Assembly (NCBI GenBank): GCA_038243995.1
Contig: JBBRTV010000006.1
Coordinates: 123,401 to 187,400 of the forward strand
Origin: Scleromatobacter sp038243995
GTDB taxonomy: Bacteria; Pseudomonadota; Gammaproteobacteria; Burkholderiales; Burkholderiaceae_C
Direction of reading: 5' to 3'
DNA length: 64,000 nt
The position numbers were made by a program, and so were the translations under genes. Shown here in pieces: positions 7,802 to 16,392 of the stretch. Each line of letters begins with the position of its first letter. The first letter of the stretch is position 1. Under the pieces are notes generated by a model. It was not told the origin of the DNA. It made no database searches and saw only the letters and a program-made list of their open reading frames with translations.

Positions 7802-9526
7802 ATGAATTCCTTCGCCTTCCTGGTGGCGGTCGCCGGCGCGCTGCTGATCAACGCGCCGCTGCCGCCCAACGTCAACGAAGCCAACCAGCTCATCTCCGTG
7901 CTGGGATGGGGTCTCGTGCTGCTGCTGGTGCCGACGCCTTCGCTGGCGAAAAGAGGCCTGCGCGCAGTCGCGCCCCTCGTGGTGGCGATCACGCTCGTTG
8001 CGATGGGCTGTGCGGTGTCGCTGCTCGGCGGCGCCTTGCCCACTTCGCTCGGCATCGCCACGTTGGGCATTCTCGCCATGGCCGCGCTCATCGCGCTGCA
8101 CGGCGCCAGCATGGGTGCGCGCGACCCCGCGACATTCTTCAGGCCTTTCGCGGTGGCGGTCGTCGCGGGCGGGCTGGGAGGCGCACTGATCGGCATCCTC
8201 CAGTGTTTCGCCCCCGGGATCCTCGACAACCAGATCGTCGCGCTGTCGCACTTCCCCGGGCGCGCGGCGGGCAATATCGGCCAGCCCAATCAGCTCTCCG
8301 ACACCCTGCTGTGGGCGCTCGTCGCCCTCGTTCCGCTTGTCCACGCGAAGGACGGCCAGCCCCCGCGCTCGCGCGCGGCGCTCGCCGGTTTCGCGACAAT
8401 GGCGCTGTTGCTGCTGTTCGCGCTGGTACTCTCAGGATCACGCACAGGCCTGGTCGGGATCGCCGTCGTGGCGGCATGGGGCTGGCTCGATCGCCAGCTT
8501 TCCCGGTCGACCCGAGTCGCGCTGATGGCCTCCCCAGTCGCCGTCGCGCTGTTGTGGGCGGCCTTGGGTGCGACGTGGCATCTGCCCGAAGGTGCCGACC
8601 CCATATTCACGCACCACGCTGATCTCACGAACTACCGCAGCGACATCTGGCACCAGGCACTCGTGCTCATCGCGCAGCAACCGTGGACCGGGGTCGGCTG
8701 GGGCCAGTTCAATTTCGCGTCGACACTGACATCTTTCGCTCGGCCGCCCTTCGGCTTCGCCGACAACGCGCACAACCTGCCCCTGCAACTCGCGGTCGAA
8801 CTCGGCGTGCCCGCGGCGCTTGTCATCGTCGGCCTGTTGCTGTTCGCTGCCTGGTTCGCTTACCGACGAGTCCGCCGACTACCGGGGATGGCCGGCACGA
8901 GCTGCCGTTGCGCGATGATGATGGTCGTGCTGGTCGGCCTTCACAGCATGCTGGAATTCCCGCTCTGGAACGCCTACATCCTGTTCCCGGCTGCGTGGGC
9001 CTGGGGACTGTCGCTCGGTGCCGCGGGCGGACGCGACAGCGCCGTCGCAGCGACGTCCGTCGCGCCCGCGCCGCCGTTGCGTGCCTGGCGCGTGCTGGGC
9101 CTGTTGATGGTCGTCGTCGCCGCCTCGGCGTGGATCGACTACCTCAACATCGTCGCTCTATACCAACCCCAGGCGGGTGCCCTGCCACTCGACGAGCGAA
9201 TCCGGCATGCGCAGGCCAGCCCGCTGTTCTCGGCCCAGGCCGACTACGTCGCCGCGATCGAGGCGCGCTCGCCAGCGAAGGCGTTGCCCGAGATCCAGCG
9301 ATCCGCGCACGTCCAGTTCGACGGGCGACTCCTGTACTTGTGGGCCAACATCCTCGCGGAACAGGGCGAGATCGACAAGGCACGCTACGTTGCTGCACGC
9401 CTGCGCGAATTCGACCTTTCCGGGCCGCGGCCGTTCTTCGCCGCATGCAGCGACCCCGCGGTCGTCGCCAAGCCGTTCCAGTGCCTGCCCCCCGCGACGA
9501 ACCTGACCTGGCGCGATTTCAGATAG
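7802..9526 (+). CDS. pglL: PglL/PilO-type O-oligosaccharyltransferase, copy 1 (Wzy_C superfamily)
   Basis: The 574-residue protein has about eleven hydrophobic segments. It carries the Wzy_C/PglL hallmarks GNIGQPNQLSD, LSGSRTGLVG, the GVGWGQFNF loop and FADNAHNLPLQLAVELG with its conserved histidine. The C-terminal soluble part is helical and ends in LTWRDFR. These enzymes move a lipid-linked glycan from undecaprenyl pyrophosphate to Ser/Thr of pilin in the periplasm. The position directly after two pilin genes supports this over O-antigen ligase. The start at 7802 is preferred over 7772 because a GAGG lies upstream and the paralogue aligns from there. It shares motif order with the next gene but is well diverged. 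Confidence 0.85.
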   Translation: MNSFAFLVAVAGALLINAPLPPNVNEANQLISVLGWGLVLLLVPTPSLAKRGLRAVAPLVVAITLVAMGCAVSLLGGALPTSLGIATLGILAMAALIALHGASMGARDPATFFRPFAVAVVAGGLGGALIGILQCFAPGILDNQIVALSHFPGRAAGNIGQPNQLSDTLLWALVALVPLVHAKDGQPPRSRAALAGFATMALLLLFALVLSGSRTGLVGIAVVAAWGWLDRQLSRSTRVALMASPVAVALLWAALGATWHLPEGADPIFTHHADLTNYRSDIWHQALVLIAQQPWTGVGWGQFNFASTLTSFARPPFGFADNAHNLPLQLAVELGVPAALVIVGLLLFAAWFAYRRVRRLPGMAGTSCRCAMMMVVLVGLHSMLEFPLWNAYILFPAAWAWGLSLGAAGGRDSAVAATSVAPAPPLRAWRVLGLLMVVVAASAWIDYLNIVALYQPQAGALPLDERIRHAQASPLFSAQADYVAAIEARSPAKALPEIQRSAHVQFDGRLLYLWANILAEQGEIDKARYVAARLREFDLSGPRPFFAACSDPAVVAKPFQCLPPATNLTWRDFR

Positions 9527-9730
9527 CCCGGGAACGGCGCGCGCGACACGGGGACACGGGTGACGCGCGCGCGGTGGCGTCGCGACGCTGTCAGGCGTAC
9601 GCGCCCGCGGGTACTCATCGAGTCAAGCTTGCATGAATCCTGCGTTCCCCCGCGTCCGTCGGCGCCGTGCGAGGACGCGGGGCGAACATTTAAGATGGCG
9701 GGTTATGCCCGCCGAAAGGCTTCCATCCAG

Positions 9731-11602
9731 ATGCCCGCCATCGACACTCCACCTCGCCCACTCGGGAACTTCGAGCTGCTCGCCAGCTACATCATCGCGC
9801 TGGTGGTGCCGCCGATGTTCGCGTTCAGCCTCACGCCGTCGCCGACCCTGCTCAACCAGTTGCTCGCGGTAGCAGGCTGGGGCGCGTGCCTCGCGGTGCA
9901 CCGATGCGTGCCGCCGATGGGCGCGCGCCGCTACGCGATCGGCACGCTGGCGACGGCGCTCGGCATCGTCGCGGCGGCCGTCGTCGCCTCGTGGACGCTG
10001 GGCTCGCTGCCCACTTCCCTGGCACTGCCTCCGCTCGGACTGCTGATCGTCGCCTGCGCGCTGGCGGCGCTCGCGGCCCGGGTCGCGCAAAGTGCCGGCA
10101 CCGGCCCCTGGCTGGGCGGTGCCGAAGCCTTCGCACCCTTCGCCATCGGCATGGTGGCCGTCGGCCTGCTCAGCGTGGCCGTCTCGGTCGAGCAGGTGTT
10201 CTTCCCGGAGGCCGCCGCCGCCCTGCTCGATCCGCTGCTCAAGTCGCCGTTCGTCCAGTCGACCTTCGGTACCGTCGAAACAGGCGACATCGTCGCGCGC
10301 TCCGGCCTGCCGGGCCGGGCTGTCGGCAACCTGCGCCAGCCCAACCACCTCGCCAGCCTGCTGATCTGGTCGGTGATCGCGCTGGTGCCGCTGGTCGAAT
10401 GGCGGCGCATTCCGCGCTGGCTCGGCGCCGTCGCCGGTGCGCTGCTGATCCTCGGCGTGATCCTGAGCGGCTCGCGCACGGGACTCTACGGCGGCCTGCT
10501 GATCCTCGTGCTGTGGGGCGCGCTCGACAATCGCCTCTCGCGCGCGTCGCGCGGGATGCTGATGGGCAGCGCGATCATTGCGGTAATGCTCTGGTTCGGC
10601 GTCGCGGCGCTGCTCGAATCGGGCAACCACGTGTTCGGCGCGAAGGCGCGCCTGGGCGAGGGCGACAGCTCGCACTTCGCGATCTGGCGCAACACGCTGG
10701 AGATGATTCGCCAGCAGCCGCTGCTGGGCGTCGGCTGGGGCGAGTTCAATTTCGCGTGGACGCTCACGCCGTTTCCCGGCCGGCCGACAGCCTTCTTCGA
10801 CCACACGCACAACCTCGTGCTGCAACTCGTCGTCGAGCTCGGCATTCCGGTCGCGCTGCTGGTCATCGGGCTGCTGCTGTGGGCGCTCGTGCAGGGCGCC
10901 CGACGCGCGTGGGCCACCGCCGGCCCGGCCGGGCATGGCGCGCGGGCCGCCTGGGTCATGGTGGCGATGATCGCGCTTCACAGCCTCGACGAATACCCGC
11001 TATGGTATGCCTATTTCCTGTTGCCCACCGCCTGGGCCTGGGGTTTCGCGCTCGGCTCCGGCCCGGCGCCGCGCCCCCCCGGGTCTCCCGCGCTGAGCGG
11101 CATTGGCAACGGTCGCCCGATCGATAGCGGCACCTTGATCCGCCTCAGCAGCGAGGGTCTGGCACTGCGGTGGCTGGGCGCGCTGATGATGGCCGTCGCG
11201 GTGGTGGCAGCGTGGGATTACAAGCACGTCTCGACGATCTTCGATGACGAGGCAAGACTGCCGCTCGCCACCCGGATCTCGAACGGCCAGCACAGCCTGC
11301 TGTTCGCGCACCACGCCGACTACGCCGACGCCACCACCGCCGATCCGCCGTCGCGCGGGCTGGGAGCGCTCGAGCGCGCGACGCATTCGTTGCTCGACGC
11401 CCGCCTCATGATCGCCTGGTCGACTGCCCTCGCGGAAAGCGGGCAGACCGACCGCGCGCGCTACATCGCGGCGCGCCTGCGCGAGTTTCGCAAGACCGAC
11501 GCCGAGGAATTTTTCGCCCCCTGCGATGACGCCAGCATCAAGAACAAGCCTTTCCAGTGCCAGCCCGAGCCGCGCGGGCTGACCTGGCGGGATTTCCGCT
11601 GA
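9731..11602 (+). CDS. PglL/PilO-type O-oligosaccharyltransferase, copy 2
   Basis: The 623-residue polytopic protein shares the whole plan of the preceding gene. It has GNLRQPNHLASL, LSGSRTGLYGG, GVGWGEFNF, FFDHTHNLVLQLVVELG, a C-terminal helical region and the same final LTWRDFR. It is about 50 residues longer, mainly in the loop near residues 440-490. The ATG at 9731 has GAAAGG upstream and fits the paralogue; the frame stays open to 9560, and 9695 is an alternative start. The two copies could serve the two pilins or different glycans. A TTTAAGAT box at about 9689 may be a -10 element, so copy 2 may have its own promoter. Confidence 0.85.
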   Translation: MPAIDTPPRPLGNFELLASYIIALVVPPMFAFSLTPSPTLLNQLLAVAGWGACLAVHRCVPPMGARRYAIGTLATALGIVAAAVVASWTLGSLPTSLALPPLGLLIVACALAALAARVAQSAGTGPWLGGAEAFAPFAIGMVAVGLLSVAVSVEQVFFPEAAAALLDPLLKSPFVQSTFGTVETGDIVARSGLPGRAVGNLRQPNHLASLLIWSVIALVPLVEWRRIPRWLGAVAGALLILGVILSGSRTGLYGGLLILVLWGALDNRLSRASRGMLMGSAIIAVMLWFGVAALLESGNHVFGAKARLGEGDSSHFAIWRNTLEMIRQQPLLGVGWGEFNFAWTLTPFPGRPTAFFDHTHNLVLQLVVELGIPVALLVIGLLLWALVQGARRAWATAGPAGHGARAAWVMVAMIALHSLDEYPLWYAYFLLPTAWAWGFALGSGPAPRPPGSPALSGIGNGRPIDSGTLIRLSSEGLALRWLGALMMAVAVVAAWDYKHVSTIFDDEARLPLATRISNGQHSLLFAHHADYADATTADPPSRGLGALERATHSLLDARLMIAWSTALAESGQTDRARYIAARLREFRKTDAEEFFAPCDDASIKNKPFQCQPEPRGLTWRDFR

Positions 11603-11685
11603 CTTTGCGCACTCCAGACGGCTCGCGCGCCAACTCCGCGGGCCGACCGGGTATGCTTGAGGGTTAACCAAGTCAAGGAACCAGC

Positions 11686-11880
11686 ATGGCCATCAGCAAG
11701 AGCAAGCAAGCCGCCCTGAACAGCAAGATCAAGATCGCGAGCCGCAAGCTCAAGAGCGCGAAGCAGGATGCGGCGAAAAAGGCCCCCGGCGCGGACGTCC
11801 GCGTGACGACCCACCAGGCGTCGATCGCCCGCCTGACCGCGCTCAAGGGCAAGGCTCCCGGCGCTCCCGCACGGAGCTGA
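11686..11880 (+). CDS. Small lysine/alanine-rich basic protein
   Basis: The 64-residue protein has a good Shine-Dalgarno (AAGGA, 6 bp spacing) and is followed directly by a strong hairpin, so it is a well-delimited single gene. About a quarter of its residues are Lys or Arg (KSKQAALNSKIKIASRKLKS), with no Cys or Trp. The composition suggests nucleic-acid binding, but no family is recognised. It sits after the second oligosaccharyltransferase without obvious functional link. Confidence 0.65.
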   Translation: MAISKSKQAALNSKIKIASRKLKSAKQDAAKKAPGADVRVTTHQASIARLTALKGKAPGAPARS

Positions 11881-11886
11881 TCCACA

Positions 11887-11909
11887 AAGACCCGCGTGAC
11901 GCGGGTCTT
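11887..11909 (+). terminator. Intrinsic-type hairpin after the small basic protein
   Basis: A perfect 9-bp stem, AAGACCCGC and GCGGGTCTT with a GTGAC loop, starts 6 bp after the stop codon. Only a short T pair follows, but the A-rich left flank makes it work in either direction. Confidence 0.65.
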
Positions 11910-12181
11910 GTGCCCCCCGGCCGCGGTCGCCGCCCGCCGCGGGACCGAATCGCCGACGGGCTTTTCCTTGCTGCGCGAGGCGGCGGAACTGTATGTTCGC
12001 GAGAGGTCTTCCGATACTCCCGCAGACGGCCGTCGCCCCTTCGCGACCGCTCCCCCAATGGCTGCTTCCCGCAGCCAGGAGGCCGGTGCCGGCGAGATTG
12101 GCGTGGAAATCCGACATGCCTCGCACGCTGCGCGCGTCGCGGCGAAGTCGACAATTCCGGAGTGTGTCTCCTGGGGTGCAG

Positions 12182-12337
12182 ATGATCGAGCTGTCGGTAG
12201 TCGTCCCGACCTTCAATGAACGCGCCAAAGTTGGCGAACTCAGACGATGGACAGAACGCCCTCAGGACGGGTCAGACAAGGCACGCATACATATGAAGAA
12301 GGATCAGCCGTCGGTCGGGAAGCCAGCGAGTCTCTGA
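12182..12337 (+). pseudogene. Remnant 5' end of a dolichyl-phosphate-mannose-synthase-like glycosyltransferase
   Basis: The first 20 codons read MIELSVVVPTFNERAKVGEL, the signature start of GT2 polyprenol-phosphate mannosyl- or glucosyltransferases. Homology then stops and the frame ends at 12337 after only 51 residues, against 230-380 in the family. A deletion has removed the rest; MoaC begins on the other strand 12 bp later. The 270 bp before it (11910-12181) hold no other gene that I can support. The enzyme would have made a lipid-linked sugar, a plausible former partner of the glycosylation genes upstream. Confidence 0.6.
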
Positions 12338-12349
12338 AGGATCAAGGAC

Positions 12350-12895
12350 TTACGTCCCCGAACTCCAATCCCCCGACTTCCCCCCGTGCTTCTCCAGCAC
12401 CCGGATATCGCCCATCACCATCCCGCGGTCGATCGCCTTGACCATGTCGTAGACGGTCAGCAAGCCCACCTGGACGGCCGTGAGGGCCTCCATCTCGACG
12501 CCGGTGCGGCCCAGGGTCTCGCATTGGACGGTGCAGTGCACGGCGCTCGCTTTGCTGTCGAGCAGGAACTCCACGCCGACGTGGGTGAGGGGGAGCGGGT
12601 GGCAGAGCGGGACCAGGTCGGCGGTGCGCTTCGCGGCCTGGATCGCGGCGATGCGTGCGACGCCGATCACGTCACCCTTCTTCGCGCTGCCTGCGGCGAT
12701 CGTCGCGAGTGTGGCGGGTTGCATGCGGATGGTGCCGGTCGCGCGCGCGACGCGGCGCGTCTCGGCCTTGGCGCCGACGTCGACCATGTGCGCCCGGCCC
12801 TGGCCGTCGAAGTGCGTCAACCCGCCTGCAGGCTGCGCGGATGCCGTCGAGGGCGAGGGCGAGGGCGCGGGCGAGGGATCTTCGATGTCGTTCAT
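12350..12895 (-). CDS. moaC: Cyclic pyranopterin monophosphate synthase
   Basis: The 181-residue protein is MoaC, which converts the GTP-derived 3',8-cyclo intermediate to cyclic pyranopterin monophosphate in molybdenum cofactor synthesis. The core (HMVDVGAK, LCHPLPLTHV, GVEMEALTAV, LTVYDMVKAIDRGM) is complete, including the catalytic lysine region near the end. An extra Pro/Ser-rich N-terminus of about 20 residues (PSPAPSPSPS) precedes the usual start. No other moa gene is adjacent. It is divergent from the M48 protease gene, with a 138-bp gap. Confidence 0.95.
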   Translation of the reverse strand: MNDIEDPSPAPSPSPSTASAQPAGGLTHFDGQGRAHMVDVGAKAETRRVARATGTIRMQPATLATIAAGSAKKGDVIGVARIAAIQAAKRTADLVPLCHPLPLTHVGVEFLLDSKASAVHCTVQCETLGRTGVEMEALTAVQVGLLTVYDMVKAIDRGMVMGDIRVLEKHGGKSGDWSSGT

Positions 12896-13033
12896 GGAAC
12901 CTTGGGGCGGCTGGGGAGGTCGTACGCCACAGCGGTGCTACACGACCGATACATGGCAATGTCATCATAGCGACCGGGTAGCCGCGCGAGCGGCCTGCCA
13001 GATGTCGGAACGACTGCTGAAAGCACACGCCCC

Positions 13034-14710
13034 TTGCGCCTGAAACTCGCCCCCCTCGCCTTCGCCGCCTGCGTGGCAATCAACCTGCTGGTGCTGCCGG
13101 CCGCCCCCGCCCACGCGCAGATCAGGCTGCCTGCGCTCGGCGAAGCCGAATCCGACCAGTTCAGCATCTCCGACGAGAAGAAGCTCGGCGCGCAGATCAT
13201 GCGCGAGATCCGCCAGGATCCCGACGTCGTCGACGACCCGGTGCTGTCCGACTACCTCGACTCGATCTTCCGACCGCTCTACCGGGCCGCGATCGACCGC
13301 GGCAACATCAGCCCGGAAATGCAGGAAGCGTTCGGCTGGGAACCGTTCCTCGTGCGCGACCGCTCGTTCAACGCCTTCGCGCTGCCGGGGGGCTACATCG
13401 GGGTCAACCTCGGCCTCATCGCCGCATCGGGCACGCGCGACGAAATGGCGTCGGTGCTCGGCCACGAGCTCTCGCACATCACCCAGCGCCACATCGCGCG
13501 CAGCATGGTCGCCAACAAGAACCAGAGCGTCGTGACGCTGGCGGCCATGCTCCTGGGCCTGCTGGTGGCGAGCCGGGCCGGCGGCGGCGGGGACGCGCCG
13601 GTGGCCGTCATCGCGAGCGGGCAGGCGGCGATGGCAACGGGCCAGCTGACGTTCTCGCGCTCGATGGAGAGCGAAGCCGATCGCTTCGGCCTCGACGTGA
13701 TGACCGACGCCGGCTTCTCGCCGACGGGCATGGCGGCGATGTTCGAGCGTCTCGATGCGGCCAACCAGCTCAACGACAGCAACCAGTACCCGTGGCTGCG
13801 CTCGCACCCGTTGACCATCGAGCGCCTGGCCGAGGCGCGCCTGCGCGCGCGCCAGGTGGCGCCGCCGGATCCCCGCACGTCGCACCTCACCGAACATGCG
13901 CTGATGCGCGCCCGCGCCCGAGCCCTGATGGACACGTCCGATCCGGCCTTGCGACGCATGCAGGCCCAGGCCAGGCTGACGAGTCCGATCACCGATGCAG
14001 AGCGACTGGGTGTGCTCTACGGCGGCGCGCTGGCCTCGATCGAATCGCGCGACTTCGCCTCGGCCGACGCGATGATCACGGGCGCCCTGCAGCTGCTTGC
14101 GAAGCATGCCGACGAGGCCGCTGCGCAGGCGCGGGGCAGTCTCGAGGCGGCGCCGACTGCCGCGTCGGGCGCCTCTCCCACCGCTGGCGCCGCCGCGTCG
14201 GTGGTGCCCATCGAGCCCGTCGTCGCGCGCGACTTCGCATTGCTGCGCGTCGAGTATGCGGTCGCCAAGCGGTCGGCGCCGGAGATCGTCGCCGCCGTCG
14301 CCGCACTCGGCAACGAGCGTTCGCGGCCGATCATGATGGCTCGTGCGCAGGCCGCGGTCGGCCGCGCGGCGGCGCGCGACAGCAGCGCGACCGGCGCGTT
14401 GCGCGCCGAAACCGAGGAACTGCAGACCTGGGTGGCCGAGCATCCGCGCGACGCCTTCGCCTGGGCGTTGCTGGCGCAGTGCGCCGAGCCGATCGGCATG
14501 AAGCTGCGCGCCATCCGTGCCGAGGCGGAGGCTCACGCCGCCAAGGGCGACCTGCTGGGGGCGATCGACCGGCTGCATGCCGGCGAACGCCTCACGCGCA
14601 CCGCGCGCACCGATTTCGTCGAGGCCTCGATCATCGACTCGCGCCTGCGCGAGCTCGAGGCCGAGCGCCGTGCCCTCGGCCGCGACCTCCACGACGCCGA
14701 ACATCCTTGA
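13034..14710 (+). CDS. Periplasmic M48-family zinc metalloprotease (BepA/YfgC-like)
   Basis: The 558-residue protein begins at a TTG with a signal peptide ending AHA-Q. The M48 active site HELSH (H144, E145, H148) and the third ligand in MESEADRFG are intact. The C-terminal half (about residues 290-558) is helical and TPR-like, as in BepA, which degrades or helps assemble outer-membrane proteins such as LptD. Length and domain order fit the BepA group better than HtpX, which is membrane-bound. A hydrophobic segment after the active site (LAAMLLGLLVAS) is typical of the family. It is likely a single-gene unit. Confidence 0.88.
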   Translation: MRLKLAPLAFAACVAINLLVLPAAPAHAQIRLPALGEAESDQFSISDEKKLGAQIMREIRQDPDVVDDPVLSDYLDSIFRPLYRAAIDRGNISPEMQEAFGWEPFLVRDRSFNAFALPGGYIGVNLGLIAASGTRDEMASVLGHELSHITQRHIARSMVANKNQSVVTLAAMLLGLLVASRAGGGGDAPVAVIASGQAAMATGQLTFSRSMESEADRFGLDVMTDAGFSPTGMAAMFERLDAANQLNDSNQYPWLRSHPLTIERLAEARLRARQVAPPDPRTSHLTEHALMRARARALMDTSDPALRRMQAQARLTSPITDAERLGVLYGGALASIESRDFASADAMITGALQLLAKHADEAAAQARGSLEAAPTAASGASPTAGAAASVVPIEPVVARDFALLRVEYAVAKRSAPEIVAAVAALGNERSRPIMMARAQAAVGRAAARDSSATGALRAETEELQTWVAEHPRDAFAWALLAQCAEPIGMKLRAIRAEAEAHAAKGDLLGAIDRLHAGERLTRTARTDFVEASIIDSRLRELEAERRALGRDLHDAEHP

Positions 14711-14752
14711 TGCGGCGCGGCGCGCCGCCCGGGCGGGCGGCGCGTCGGTGGA

Positions 14753-15103
14753 TCACTCTTCGAACAGGCGCTCGATCGCGATGTCGATGATCGTCGAGGC
14801 GATGCTGTAGATCAGCGAGCCGATCAGGGCCGAGCCGAAGCTGGCGACCCGGAAGCCGTCGAGCAGACTGGCCGCGGCCCAGAACATCAGTGCGTTGATC
14901 ACGAACAGGAACAGCCCGAGCGTCAGCACAGTGACCGGCAGCGTCAACAGCACGAGCAACGGACGCACGAGCGTGTTCAGCAGGCCGAGCACGAGCGCGG
15001 CGACGAGGGCCGCGCCGAAGCTGTTGACGGTGACGCCGGGCGACAGGTGCGCCACCAGCAACAGCGCGGCGGCCAGCAGGAGCCAGCGGACGATGAGTTT
15101 CAT
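14753..15103 (-). CDS. Phage holin family IV-type small membrane protein
   Basis: The 116-residue protein is almost entirely four hydrophobic helices, with the typical NTLVRPLLVLLTLPVTVLTLG stretch of the Mycobacterium phage PhiRv1-type holin superfamily (Pfam Phage_holin_4_2). These proteins are common single chromosomal genes, and despite the name there is no sign of prophage here. The function is unknown. It is convergent with the M48 protease gene, 42 bp apart. Confidence 0.85.
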   Translation of the reverse strand: MKLIVRWLLLAAALLLVAHLSPGVTVNSFGAALVAALVLGLLNTLVRPLLVLLTLPVTVLTLGLFLFVINALMFWAAASLLDGFRVASFGSALIGSLIYSIASTIIDIAIERLFEE

Positions 15104-15620
15104 GGGGTGGCCGGGGTTGATTGGAGCTGCACCGATTGTGCTGCATGGCAGCGCGCGCGCAGTCGCCGCGACGTCGTCGCCGCGCCGCGCCGGTTTCGCG
15201 CCGATCATCTCGAAGGGGGGCGTCACCCCTGCAGGCGGTGTGCCTGCCCGCGTTCGCGGCGCGTCGTGCGCGCGCAGCATCGACTGCCGACGGCCGCGAG
15301 AGATGTCGAAGCGAGCCGGTCGCGTCGTCTTCGACGCGCGGTCGGGCGCGCGAGAGCGTGCGCGGCGCGCCAATCCGGTCTGAGTGAAAATACCGCCATG
15401 GGTATACGACTTTTCAGTGCTCCAGTCTCGAATGACGCCTCGACACGACAAAAAGGCATCTTTCACTCGTGAGAATGCGCATTTTCATAGGTAAGACCGC
15501 TTCTCACGCCCTGCTGCAGGCAGTACCATTCGCTTCGCTGAGATCTGCAGAGAAACGAGAGTTCATGCGACGCTCACCCAGACCCCGGCACATCAAAACC
15601 TCTTGATGGAGAGAATCAAA
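15104..15620. other. Long intergenic region before the SWIB gene
   Basis: About 500 bp without a supported gene. The right part (from about 15380) is clearly lower in GC than its surroundings, as expected of a promoter region. It holds an 18-bp near-perfect palindrome, TGAGAATGC-GCATTTTCA (15470-15487), 133 bp before the SWIB start. No tRNA or riboswitch structure was recognised. Confidence 0.5.
15470..15487. promoter_or_regulatory. 18-bp palindrome upstream of the SWIB gene
   Basis: TGAGAATGC and GCATTTTCA are reverse complements except for one base. Such an A/T-rich palindrome with TGAgAAT arms resembles a Fur-type or similar dimer operator, but the centre (GCGC) does not fit the Fur consensus. 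The regulator is unknown. Confidence 0.3.
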
Positions 15621-16046
15621 ATGGCAACTGCAACGAAGAAGGCCGCTCCGGCCAAGAAGGCCGCTCCGGCGGCGAAGAAGGCTGCACCGGCAAAGAAGGC
15701 CGTCGTAGCTGCAAAGAAGGCCGCTCCGGCGGCCAAGAAGGCGGCACCGGCAAAGAAGGCCGCGGCTCCTGCGAAGAAGGCCGCTCCGGCAAAGAAGCGC
15801 ACTCCCAACGCCGCGTTCATGAAGGCGATGACGCCTTCGCCGACGCTGGCGGCCGTGATCGGCAACACGCCGATCCCGCGCACCGAAGTCACCAAGAAGG
15901 TGTGGGAGTACATCAAGAAGAACGGTCTGCAGGACAAGGCCAAGCGGACGATGATCAACGCCGATGCCAAGCTGAAGGAAATCTTCAAGAAGGCACAGGT
16001 CTCGATGTTCGAGATGACCAAGCTGATCAACAGCCATCTGAGCTGA
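15621..16046 (+). CDS. SWIB/MDM2-domain protein with histone-H1-like N-terminus
   Basis: The 141-residue protein has two parts. Residues 1-60 are repeats of AAPAKKAAPAAKK, as in bacterial H1-like nucleoid proteins. Residues 62-141 form a SWIB domain (TPSPTLAAVIGNTPIPRTEV, VWEYIKKNGLQD, KRTMINADAKLKEIF). This combination is known in chlamydiae and betaproteobacteria and suggests a DNA-compacting or chromatin-like role. The ATG at 15621 has GGAGAG 9 bp upstream; an in-frame TTG at 15603 is weaker. A strong terminator follows. The repeat DNA is nearly identical from unit to unit, so length variation between strains is likely. Confidence 0.9.
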   Translation: MATATKKAAPAKKAAPAAKKAAPAKKAVVAAKKAAPAAKKAAPAKKAAAPAKKAAPAKKRTPNAAFMKAMTPSPTLAAVIGNTPIPRTEVTKKVWEYIKKNGLQDKAKRTMINADAKLKEIFKKAQVSMFEMTKLINSHLS

Positions 16047-16093
16047 ACGCTGCGGTGGCTGCCAGTCAGCCACCGAAGTCGACAAGCTCTGAG

Positions 16094-16129
16094 CCGGCGC
16101 CGCGACGAAAGTCGCTGCGCCGGTTTTTT
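16094..16129 (+). terminator. Rho-independent terminator of the SWIB gene
   Basis: CCGGCGC pairs with GCGCCGG, an inner GCGAC pairs with GTCGC around a GAAA tetraloop, with one mismatch between the two stems, and six T follow. It lies 47 bp after the stop. Confidence 0.9.
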
Positions 16130-16392
16130 ATTGTCCCGCGACATCGCGCGATCCATTCCGCCTGCGTGTGCCTGGCCGTCGCCTTCGGCCACCGCTGCGT
16201 GTGCTGACCGTGGGCGCGGCGACTCCGGCTGAGTTCGCGGCGCCGTCAGCGCACAAACCATGGTCAATTGCCCTGGAAGCGCGACGGATGTCACGTAACT
16301 ATCTGTGACACCAAGGCAGAATAGGCGGCAGGAGTGCGCCCCGTGCCACGAGGGCGGCCCTTTACAAACACCGTCGTTCCCGGGGATCGTCA
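16130..16392. promoter_or_regulatory. Intergenic region with a TGTCAC-N10-GTGACA inverted repeat
   Basis: No gene is seen in these 263 bp before the diguanylate cyclase. A perfect 6-bp inverted repeat (16289-16294 and 16305-16310) lies about 83 bp before that gene's start and may be an operator. Related GTCAC elements occur before pilin 1. Confidence 0.3.

Noticed and set aside
14753..15103. Holin-like gene as a sign of prophage
   Set aside because: The protein belongs to a superfamily of four-helix membrane proteins that is common on chromosomes; no lysin, capsid or integrase is near.
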